From assembly GCF_000379065.1 (NCBI RefSeq), contig NZ_KB900614.1, positions 456,421-520,420 of the forward strand: a stretch of DNA of 64,000 nucleotides, in the 5' to 3' direction. This document shows, piece by piece, positions 54,072 to 60,288 of the stretch. A model generated the notes under the pieces. The model ran no database searches. It was given only the letters and a program-made list of their open reading frames with translations, and had not been told where the DNA came from. A program made the translations under genes and the position numbers. Positions within the stretch are counted from its first letter, which is position 1, and each line of letters starts with the position of its first letter. The DNA comes from Salinispora mooreana (GTDB taxonomy: Bacteria > Actinomycetota > Actinomycetes > Mycobacteriales > Micromonosporaceae).

Positions 54072-54533
54072 CTATCCTGCTCGCCGACGACGGCTCGGCT
54101 CCGTCGGCCGCCCTGTGCGAAACTTCAGGTATTGGACCCACTCGCGCTTCTCGATCTCAGACACAGAGGGATCTTGGAGGATCTGAACGACTTCCTCCAC
54201 CGTTGCGTCAAACATCCGCGGAGGCTCCGGCCCGAGCCCAATCTCTTCCCGCGTGAGGTAGCCGAGCGCAACGGCCGCCTCCCGCGGGTCGATGTGCAGC
54301 ACGCGGCAAACCGCGCGGACCTGATCGGGGTCTGGGCGCTCCACCCTGCCAGCCTCCCACCGCAGGTACGTCGACCGAGACAGGCCGGCCTCTTCGATGA
54401 CGTCCTCTTGTGTCCAGCCTATTGCCTTGCGGCCTGCACGCAGGAGCTGCGCGAAGTCGTGACTTCTTTGCTCTTGCTCGGGAGAGGCCATGCGAACACG
54501 GTAGGTCCGTTGCGCGGACATTGTCGTCGTCAT
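54072..54533 (-). CDS. XRE-family repressor-like protein
   Basis: A 153-residue protein with a helix-turn-helix at residues about 28-80 (WTQEDVIEEAGLSRSTYLRWEAGRVERPDPDQVRAV) and a basic C-terminus. It is divergent from the element's long operon, with palindromes around its own start, the layout of an immunity repressor. Starts at 54533, 54521 or 54491 are all in frame; the first is chosen because it lies inside the palindrome GTCAT-AC-ATGAC. Confidence 0.82.
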   Translation of the reverse strand: MTTTMSAQRTYRVRMASPEQEQRSHDFAQLLRAGRKAIGWTQEDVIEEAGLSRSTYLRWEAGRVERPDPDQVRAVCRVLHIDPREAAVALGYLTREEIGLGPEPPRMFDATVEEVVQILQDPSVSEIEKREWVQYLKFRTGRPTEPSRRRRAG

Positions 54534-54684
54534 ACATGACACGTGTCGCCTTTGAGACGAAGGTCTAGACCGCGCGATACAGCAGTTCGGGAGCGCTACA
54601 TCTAGTGTCATGGATGACACTCTCCATCGACCAAATGTCATACTAGGAACTTTGAGGTCTTACTTGCGTCTCACCCATGAGACG
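54529..54684. promoter_or_regulatory. Switch region with two palindrome types
   Basis: GTCAT-AC-ATGAC (54529-54540) and an extended AGTGTCAT-GG-ATGACACT (54604-54621), with a half site near 54636 (TGTCAT), form one class. CGTCTCA-CCCA-TGAGACG (54667-54684) forms another, near the operon start. They lie between the XRE gene and the operon and are the probable operators. Confidence 0.6.
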
Positions 54685-54698
54685 TGCATGATGGTGCC

Positions 54699-54950
54699 AT
54701 GCATGAGACCTCAACGGTCGCTCGCAGTGTCACCTCAGACACATGGCGACTGCGCTGGGACATCGTCAACAAGCGTTGCGCCTCCCTCGGCGCACAGACC
54801 GACGACGAGCGCGCCACCTTAATGGGTATCTCCCGAGCCACCCTCAACCGCTGGCGCCGGGGTATCGACACCACCGCCCGTCAGGAACGCCGGGCCGCAG
54901 AGCGCCTCGGCCTCCCCCGTGACGCCATGTGGGAACGGGCGGCCTCATGA
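54699..54950 (+). CDS. Small helix-turn-helix protein
   Basis: An 83-residue protein with a clear HTH (GISRATLNRWRRGIDTTARQERRAAERLGLP). First gene of the element's operon; could be the antirepressor or excision regulator. ATG at 54699 chosen; a GTG at 54684 is alternative. It overlaps the next gene by 4 bp. Confidence 0.7.
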   Translation: MHETSTVARSVTSDTWRLRWDIVNKRCASLGAQTDDERATLMGISRATLNRWRRGIDTTARQERRAAERLGLPRDAMWERAAS

Positions 54951-55204
54951 ACCAGCAGCTCCGCAAGGACCGCGTCGCCGCCGGCCGTATCGGTGGGCTC
55001 CGCCGCGCCGCTCGCGACCTTGATCCCAAGGCCACCGGTCAACGCGGTCAGCGCGGCCTCGCTGCCCGCTGGGACGCCCAGGTTCCCGCCGAGATCACCG
55101 ACCCCGCCGAGCGGGCCCGTCGAATCGATCTGTTGCGTCGCGCGCACATGGCGGATCTTGCCCGCAAGTCCGCTAAAGCCCGCACCCGTCAGGCCGCCGC
55201 ATGA
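54947..55204 (+). CDS. Small basic helical protein
   Basis: An 85-residue, Arg/Ala-rich protein (MNQQLRKDRVAAGRIGGLRRAARDLDPKATGQRGQRGLAARWDAQ). Arg-rich and GRIGGLRR suggests DNA or RNA binding, but no family recognised. ATGA overlaps at both ends indicate translational coupling. Confidence 0.6.
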   Translation: MNQQLRKDRVAAGRIGGLRRAARDLDPKATGQRGQRGLAARWDAQVPAEITDPAERARRIDLLRRAHMADLARKSAKARTRQAAA

Positions 55205-55677
55205 ACGCCGTCAACCCGCTTCGGCTTCGCGCCTTCATCGCCCAGGTCGACACAGCCGCCGGACTTGACGCCTGCTGGCCCTGGCGTGGCCACACCAACC
55301 CCGACGGCTACGGGATCTTCGGCAAGAGTGGTGGTGGCGCGCACCGTGTCGCCTACCAACTGATGGTCCGGCCAATCCCCGATGGGATGAGCATCGACCA
55401 CACCTGCCACAACACTGACACCACCTGTCCTGGTGGTATCGAGTGCCGGCATCGACGGTGCGTGAATCCGACCCATTTGGAGGCGGTAACGCAGCGGCAG
55501 AACCTGCTCCGCTCGCGCCACACCATGCCCCATCACAACGCGGCGAAGACCCACTGCCGGCAGGGCCACGAGTACACGCCACAGAACACCTACTCACGGC
55601 GCACTCCGAAGGGCTACGCCCGGCGCGAGTGCAAGACGTGCCGCCGTGAGCGGTTGGGCAGCAAGGCCGCCCAATGA
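55201..55677 (+). CDS. HNH endonuclease
   Basis: A 158-residue HNH nuclease: the motif is SIDHTCHNTDT...CRHRRCVNPTHLEAVT (His, Asn, His), then a zinc-like CRQGHEYTPQNTYSR...CKTCRRERLG. The WPWRGHTNPDGYGIFG strand matches phage-type HNH homing or packaging nucleases. Common in mobile elements. Overlaps neighbours by 4 bp. Confidence 0.85.
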   Translation: MNAVNPLRLRAFIAQVDTAAGLDACWPWRGHTNPDGYGIFGKSGGGAHRVAYQLMVRPIPDGMSIDHTCHNTDTTCPGGIECRHRRCVNPTHLEAVTQRQNLLRSRHTMPHHNAAKTHCRQGHEYTPQNTYSRRTPKGYARRECKTCRRERLGSKAAQ

Positions 55678-55883
55678 CCACCGCCGCCCTTCTTGCCCGC
55701 GCGGTCGCCCTGATCGCGGTCGGTCTGGCCCTGATCGCCATCGGCCTGGCCTCGCTGTCCGCGCCGCCAGCCTCGGTGCCGGAGCCGCGGTGGATGCGGC
55801 CGGCCACGCCCGCCGAGGAGCGGGAGTGGCAACGGCAGCGCCTCGAAGACCTCATTGACGAGGCGCACGCCGGAAGTAAGTGA
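55674..55883 (+). CDS. Small membrane protein
   Basis: A 69-residue protein: one transmembrane helix (ALLARAVALIAVGLALIAIGLASL) and a charged tail (EEREWQRQRLEDLIDEA). ATGA overlap with the HNH gene. Function unknown. Confidence 0.6.
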   Translation: MTTAALLARAVALIAVGLALIAIGLASLSAPPASVPEPRWMRPATPAEEREWQRQRLEDLIDEAHAGSK

Positions 55884-55955
55884 GCCCCCCGCCGACCGCA
55901 GATCGGCGAAGGGCTCGACACCCGCACCAACCAACCATCAAAAGGAGAAGTGCAG

Positions 55956-56456
55956 ATGCACACCGATCGTACCGACACCACCGAGCGGCAGATGTGCGCC
56001 GCCGCCGCGGCTGGCGTCTACTGCTCGCCGGCCTGCTTCCGCAGCCGCGGGCGGGACTGTGAGCACCCGCTGCCCACGCCGGCCGCCGAGCCGCAGCCGG
56101 ACTACTGGCTGTCCCTCGCCGCTGACCTGCGTCGGGCGGCTGACCGGGTGGCCTCTCTCGCCGGCACGGCGGCCCCCCGGGTGAGCGCGACCCTGTCGCT
56201 GCATGTCGGGCTGTACGTGGAGCAGGGTCACGAGGAGCGCCAACCCGTTGTGGATGCGATCGCCGCCGCCCTCAACGTGACGGCCACCGATGGGCGGGTG
56301 GCGTCTCTCTGGGAGCGTCAGGCAAACGCCGCGGTCGGCGGCCTGTCCGTCACCGCGTCGACCCGGATCCCGGCGCCGGAGGATGCGGAGCTGGTGGCGT
56401 TGCGGGCCCGGGTGGCCGAGCTGGAGGCCGAGCGTGCCGAAGGCGGTGCCCGATGA
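55956..56456 (+). CDS. Element protein with Cys-rich start and coiled-coil end
   Basis: A 166-residue protein with cysteines near the start (MCAAAAAGVYCSPACFRSRGRDCEH) that may bind zinc, a middle domain, and a Glu/Ala coiled-coil end (VALRARVAELEAERAEGGAR). AAAGGAGAAG lies 9 bp before the ATG at 55956, stronger than the GTG at 55950. It ends in the shared junction sequence that starts the next gene. Confidence 0.6.
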   Translation: MHTDRTDTTERQMCAAAAAGVYCSPACFRSRGRDCEHPLPTPAAEPQPDYWLSLAADLRRAADRVASLAGTAAPRVSATLSLHVGLYVEQGHEERQPVVDAIAAALNVTATDGRVASLWERQANAAVGGLSVTASTRIPAPEDAELVALRARVAELEAERAEGGAR

Positions 56457-56710
56457 GAGCCCTCAACCAGCCGATCACCCTCGACTTCGGTGTCCTCGGC
56501 ATCCCGGCCGCCGTGGTCGACGGTGGCGACGGGATCCTCTACAGGATCGTTGACGAGCTGAGCTCTGCCGGTTACGACCTCGATGTCATCGGGCTGATAT
56601 TCGGCGGGAACGGGCGGATCAACGTCGTTGACGGCGACGACACCGCTCTCGGCACGATCACGATCAGCCAGCCGGAGCAGCCCGAGCACGCCGAGGGCGG
56701 TGCCCGATGA
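56453..56710 (+). CDS. Small element protein
   Basis: An 85-residue protein (MRALNQPITLDFGVLGIPAAVVDGGDGILYRIVDEL and DLDVIGLIFGGNGRINVVDG), beta-rich and acidic. Begins and ends in the repeated junction GGCGGTGCCCGATGA. No family recognised. Confidence 0.55.
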   Translation: MRALNQPITLDFGVLGIPAAVVDGGDGILYRIVDELSSAGYDLDVIGLIFGGNGRINVVDGDDTALGTITISQPEQPEHAEGGAR

Positions 56711-56910
56711 CCGGCCTCAACCCCATCGACCCGGTGGACGCGGTGGTCCTGCGGCATCTCGCCTGGGATCTCGACCGCGCCAGTGACGACGTACTCGCCG
56801 ACCGCGCCGCCGAGTACGCGGCACTCCCGCCGAGCCCGGTCGGCGACGGGCTGCGGCATCTGGCCGAGTGCGCCCAGGAGCAGCACCGCATCACGGGCGG
56901 TGCCCGATGA
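56707..56910 (+). CDS. Small element protein
   Basis: A 67-residue acidic helical protein (DAVVLRHLAWDLDRASDDVLADRAAEYAALPP). Third gene joined by the same junction sequence. No family recognised. Confidence 0.55.
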   Translation: MTGLNPIDPVDAVVLRHLAWDLDRASDDVLADRAAEYAALPPSPVGDGLRHLAECAQEQHRITGGAR

Positions 56911-57131
56911 GCGCCAAATCCTGGCCACTCACTGCCGACGATGTCCCGATCACGGTCCCGGACCCGCTGTGCGGGCACCTGCCCGGGGAGCCTCATGACG
57001 AGGCGTGCACCTACTGGCGGGGCGTGGCGGACGGGACCTACCCGCCGCCGCCGGAGATGCCGGTGGTGTTGCCGCCGCACTGTCCCGGCCTGGTCCCACT
57101 GCCGGACCCGGCGCTGCGGGAGGTGGCCTGA
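56907..57131 (+). CDS. Small element protein
   Basis: A 74-residue protein with His/Cys pairs (CGHLPGEPHDEACTYWRGVADG) suggesting a metal site and a Pro-rich end. Joined to the previous gene by the repeated junction. Function unknown. Confidence 0.55.
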   Translation: MSAKSWPLTADDVPITVPDPLCGHLPGEPHDEACTYWRGVADGTYPPPPEMPVVLPPHCPGLVPLPDPALREVA

Positions 57132-57132
57132 G

Positions 57133-57357
57133 ATGGCACGCCACCAGCAGACCCACTCCGGCCCCGGGCTGTGCCCCGGCTGCCTGACCGTTCCCGGCCG
57201 TGACCACGGTCTGGCCTGCCCGGCGGTGGAGGGTGCCCGGCACGCTGCCGACTCCGTCCCGGGGTCCGTCCGCATCCTCGCTGGCCTGCTAGTCGGGCTG
57301 CTCATCGGCGTCGGCCTGTACCTGCTGCTCGCACTGCTGATCTGGAGCCTCACATGA
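57133..57357 (+). CDS. Small membrane protein with zinc-like motif
   Basis: A 74-residue protein: CPGCLTVPGRDHGLACP at the start, then a transmembrane helix (ILAGLLVGLLIGVGLYLLLALLIW). ATGs overlap the next gene by 4 bp. Function unknown. Confidence 0.6.
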   Translation: MARHQQTHSGPGLCPGCLTVPGRDHGLACPAVEGARHAADSVPGSVRILAGLLVGLLIGVGLYLLLALLIWSLT

Positions 57358-57641
57358 CCGACGACATGGTGCGGGAGCTGCGGGAGCTGGCCGCAGCCCT
57401 GGACGCGGCCGACGCCGAGCGGGCCCGGCTCCAGGACGAGCTGGACACCGCCACGGCTGCCTACGAGCGGCGTACCCGGCAGCTCCGCCTGTGGCGGGAT
57501 CTGGCCCGCGGGCTCGGCGCCGACCTGCGGCAGGCCCGCACTGATCGGGACCAGGCCATCAGCACCTCCCAGCAGCTGCGGGTGGGTTTGGTGGCCGCGC
57601 GGGAGCGGCTCGGCGCCGGCCGTGAGGAGGCGGGCCGGTGA
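57354..57641 (+). CDS. Coiled-coil element protein
   Basis: A 95-residue, strongly heptad-patterned protein (VRELRELAAALDAADAERARLQDELDTA... LRQARTDRDQAIS). Likely an oligomeric scaffold or DNA-associated coiled coil, function unknown. Overlaps the next gene's GTG by 4 bp. Confidence 0.6.
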   Translation: MTDDMVRELRELAAALDAADAERARLQDELDTATAAYERRTRQLRLWRDLARGLGADLRQARTDRDQAISTSQQLRVGLVAARERLGAGREEAGR

Positions 57642-57796
57642 GCCTCATCGACGCGATCGTCCTGCCCATGGCCGCGCACCTGTCCCGGCCGGTGCGGGTG
57701 ACGGGCCGGCACCGGCGTACGCCTGGGGATCTGCCGCGGGCGGTCCGGGTGCGGACGGTCCGCTCTCACCGTTGGCCGAAGGCGAGGCCGCGGTGA
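57638..57796 (+). CDS. Tiny coupled ORF
   Basis: A 52-residue ORF starting GTGA inside the previous stop, ending at 57796 with an Arg-rich tail (VRTVRSHRWPKARPR). That tail is homologous to the tail of the tiny ORF at 58125. GTGA overlaps at both ends; may be a real small protein or only a coupling cassette. Confidence 0.4.
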   Translation: MSLIDAIVLPMAAHLSRPVRVTGRHRRTPGDLPRAVRVRTVRSHRWPKARPR

Positions 57797-58128
57797 ACGA
57801 CAGCAGTGAGCAGTTGGGCTTGTCCGCCGCGCCGCGGCCCGTCGAGGTGGCCACGCCTCGTGGCGGGGTGGGTGTGCAGGCCGGGGCAGTGCGATGGGGC
57901 GGCTATGGGCCTGCCCGGCGGGTGCAGTGTCAGCACTGTGTCCTGGTCGCCCATGAGCGGGGCGGAGCCGGTGGGGTCGATATCCGCACTGCCAGCCGGC
58001 GGCGAGTCAGTGGTGACGGGGAGCTGCTGCTGTGCGTGGCCCACGGCGATGTCCAGCATGCGGCTGACGTGCAGGCCGGGCTGATCGGCCGCAAGCCTCG
58101 CGTCAGGCGGCGGGTGGGCGCGTCATGA
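57793..58128 (+). CDS. Element protein with zinc-like Cys/His motif
   Basis: A 111-residue protein with VQCQHCVLVAHE and LLLCVAHGDVQHAADVQAG, a C-x2-C...C-x2-H pattern consistent with a zinc ribbon. GTG start; GTGA/ATGA overlaps with neighbours. No family recognised. Confidence 0.55.
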   Translation: MNDSSEQLGLSAAPRPVEVATPRGGVGVQAGAVRWGGYGPARRVQCQHCVLVAHERGGAGGVDIRTASRRRVSGDGELLLCVAHGDVQHAADVQAGLIGRKPRVRRRVGAS

Positions 58129-58193
58129 CCGGCAGGTGGGCGGTCCGGGCAGGAACGGTCCGCTCTCACCGCTATCCGAAGGAGAGGAATTGA
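58125..58193 (+). CDS. Tiny coupled ORF
   Basis: A 22-residue ORF (MTGRWAVRAGTVRSHRYPKE) whose tail matches the tail of the ORF ending at 57796. It overlaps both neighbours and its DNA is part of a 50-bp direct repeat that carries the ribosome-binding site of the next gene. Probably a translational coupling leader. Confidence 0.35.
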   Translation: MTGRWAVRAGTVRSHRYPKERN

Positions 58194-58543
58194 TGAACCC
58201 GATGAACCCGGTCCACCTGGATGAACTGGCGCCGCTGGTAGACGCGCTCAATCACGCTGAGGCTGAGGCCAAGAAATGGGGTGGGGCTGCGGAGACGCTC
58301 CGTAAGCGCATCCAGTCCGTGATGGGCGACCGCACCGAGGGGCACATTGGTGGGCGGCCAGTGTTCACGTGGCGGCACACCGGCCAGTTCAACGCACGCC
58401 GCTTCGCCCAGGACCACCCCGACCTGGCGGTCAAGTACACGGTCACGGTCACCCGCGATGAGGTGGATGTGGACGCGCTCAAGGCGGAGGTGCCGGAGCT
58501 GTTCACCGCGTACCGGGCTCGCCGTTTCGAGCGGAAGGCGTGA
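58193..58543 (+). CDS. Hypothetical protein preceding a RecB-like nuclease
   Basis: A 116-residue protein with helical start (LAPLVDALNHAEAEAKKWGGAAETLRKRIQSV) and a strand-rich end (RPVFTWRHTGQFNARRF... VTVTRDEVDV). Strong ribosome-binding site GGAGAGG 5 bp before the ATG. It overlaps the RecB/Cas4-like nuclease gene by 4 bp, so a shared role in DNA recombination is likely. Confidence 0.6.
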   Translation: MNPMNPVHLDELAPLVDALNHAEAEAKKWGGAAETLRKRIQSVMGDRTEGHIGGRPVFTWRHTGQFNARRFAQDHPDLAVKYTVTVTRDEVDVDALKAEVPELFTAYRARRFERKA

Positions 58544-59463
58544 CCGTGACTCGCGCCGTCAAGTTGTCGCGTGTTGCGTGCGCCGCGAACTGTGGTGAGC
58601 CGCTGGACCCTAGCCTGTGGGCCCACGGTCTGCATGTCGGGTGTGTTCGGCCTGCTGCGGTTCCCGATCAGCCTGTTCTTACTGCTGGCGCTGGGGTGTT
58701 CGCGGCGCCAGCAGGGCCGACGGCGCATCCGATCAAAGCCGAGCTCATCGATATGGTGCGGTGGGTGTCGGCCAACGCCCCCCGGTCGCGTCAGCGTGCT
58801 GTCGGCCCGTCGGAGATCGGCGTGGACTGCATGCGCCGTCTCGCCTACCGGTATGCCGGGGCGGAGCCGGTCAATACGGCCGCTGACCCGTGGTTCGCGT
58901 TCGTCGGTACTGCGGTGCACGAGAACCTGGCTATCGCTATCGACCGGTACAACGCGGAAGTGTTGGGGCCACCGAACGGCAGCCGAGACTACGGGCAGCG
59001 CCGGTACTGGGTGGAGGAACGCGTCACGGCCGGCGCGGATCAGCATGGGGTTTCCGGGTCGTGTGACCTGTACGACGCCGACCGGCACGTTGTCATCGAC
59101 CACAAGGTGGTCGGCGCGACCGCCCTGAAGAAGTACATCAACCACGGACCCTCCAACCAGTACCGGACGCAAATCCACCTGTACGGGCTGGGCCACGCGC
59201 AGGCCGGGCGGCCGGTCCGGGAGGTCGCGATCGCGTTTTACCCGAGGTCGGGGTACCTCACCGATCTGCATGTCTGGTCGGAGCCCTACCGGCCGCAGAT
59301 CGCCCACGATGCGCTGCGGCGTGCCACCACCGTGCGGCAGCTCGCCGCGGCCCTACCCATCGGGCACATCCCCGCCCACGCGGACCAGGTCGCCTGTACC
59401 TGGTGCCCGTTCTACCGGCCCGGCGGGCCCGCCGACACCACCGGCTGCCCCGGACCGGGATAG
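58540..59463 (+). CDS. RecB/Cas4-like nuclease with Fe-S cysteines
   Basis: A 307-residue PD-(D/E)XK nuclease. Motifs: His127 (FVGTAVHENLA), Asp176 (GSCDLYDA), Asp187-x-Lys189 (VVIDHK) and the RecB-family QxxxY (Gln211-Tyr215, QIHLY). Cys97 (GVDCMRRLAYR) plus Cys286, Cys289 and Cys303 (CTWCPFYRPGGPADTTGC) form the four-Cys pattern of Cas4/AddB-type Fe-S nucleases. An N-terminal Cys cluster (residues 14, 18, 35) may bind zinc. Likely a 5'-end-processing exonuclease for element replication or recombination. GTG start, coupled to the previous gene. Confidence 0.82.
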   Translation: MTVTRAVKLSRVACAANCGEPLDPSLWAHGLHVGCVRPAAVPDQPVLTAGAGVFAAPAGPTAHPIKAELIDMVRWVSANAPRSRQRAVGPSEIGVDCMRRLAYRYAGAEPVNTAADPWFAFVGTAVHENLAIAIDRYNAEVLGPPNGSRDYGQRRYWVEERVTAGADQHGVSGSCDLYDADRHVVIDHKVVGATALKKYINHGPSNQYRTQIHLYGLGHAQAGRPVREVAIAFYPRSGYLTDLHVWSEPYRPQIAHDALRRATTVRQLAAALPIGHIPAHADQVACTWCPFYRPGGPADTTGCPGPG

Positions 59464-59548
59464 CTCCGGCCAATCCGTGGCCGGGAGCCACGCAACAAAC
59501 CCAGTAGCCGCAGCAGACGCCGCAGCTCATACCGAAAGGGACACGACA

Positions 59549-60169
59549 GTGCAGTTCAACGCCCCCAGCAGCAGCGGAGACATCCTCGCCGCGAAAGACC
59601 TCGTCGGTCAGCTCCTGATCGTCCGGCCGACCGAACACGCCCAGGGCATCAAGACCAGCTTCGGGGAGAAGGACGGCATCCGCTGCGATGTCGCCGTGCT
59701 CACCCAAACCAACGCCGACGGCAGCCACGGTGTCATCTACCGCGATGTCTTGTGGTTGCAGGGCAAACTCGTCGGCGCTCTCAAGCGGCAGCTCGGCGAG
59801 CTGGTCTTGGCCCGGATGAGCATCGGCACCGGCAAGCCTGGACAGCAGCCGCCGTTCGAGCTCGACGACGCCACCGGCGACGCGCAGGCCGTGGCTTTCG
59901 CCGAGCAGTGGATGGCCGCGAATCCTGGGTTCGTTACCGCGTTGACGGCGCCCACCCCGGCCGCCCAGCCCGCCGCGGCCCTGGCGCCGGTTCCCGCCCC
60001 GCCGGTCTCCACTCCTGCGGCGGTTCCCGCCCAGGTCCCGGCGGCCATACCAGCCGGCCCCGCGCCCGCGGCGGTCCCGGCGGCCACGCCGCCGGCCGCG
60101 CTGGACCCGGCGGTTCTGGCGCAGCTCACCCCCGAGGCCCGGGCGCAGCTCGGCGCCCTCGGCGCCTGA
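59549..60169 (+). CDS. Putative single-strand DNA-binding element protein
   Basis: A 206-residue protein with a beta-rich N-terminal domain (DLVGQLLIVRPTEHAQG, DVAVLTQTNADGSHGVIYRDVLWL, LVLARMSIGTGKPGQQPPFELDD) and a long Pro/Ala-rich tail ending LGALGA. Position after a RecB-like nuclease and before a Prim-Pol protein suits a single-strand binding or annealing role, but no family motif proves it. GAAAGGGA sits 8 bp before the GTG. Confidence 0.55.
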   Translation: MQFNAPSSSGDILAAKDLVGQLLIVRPTEHAQGIKTSFGEKDGIRCDVAVLTQTNADGSHGVIYRDVLWLQGKLVGALKRQLGELVLARMSIGTGKPGQQPPFELDDATGDAQAVAFAEQWMAANPGFVTALTAPTPAAQPAAALAPVPAPPVSTPAAVPAQVPAAIPAGPAPAAVPAATPPAALDPAVLAQLTPEARAQLGALGA

Positions 60170-60288
60170 CCCGCACAGTTCAACCCGCCGGCCCCCGCCC
60201 TTTCGATCCGGGGCGGGGGCCGGCATGACCCGAAGCGGAGCAAAGAGTCGATGACCAGCACGGCGACCGAGACACGGCAGGCCAGCAC

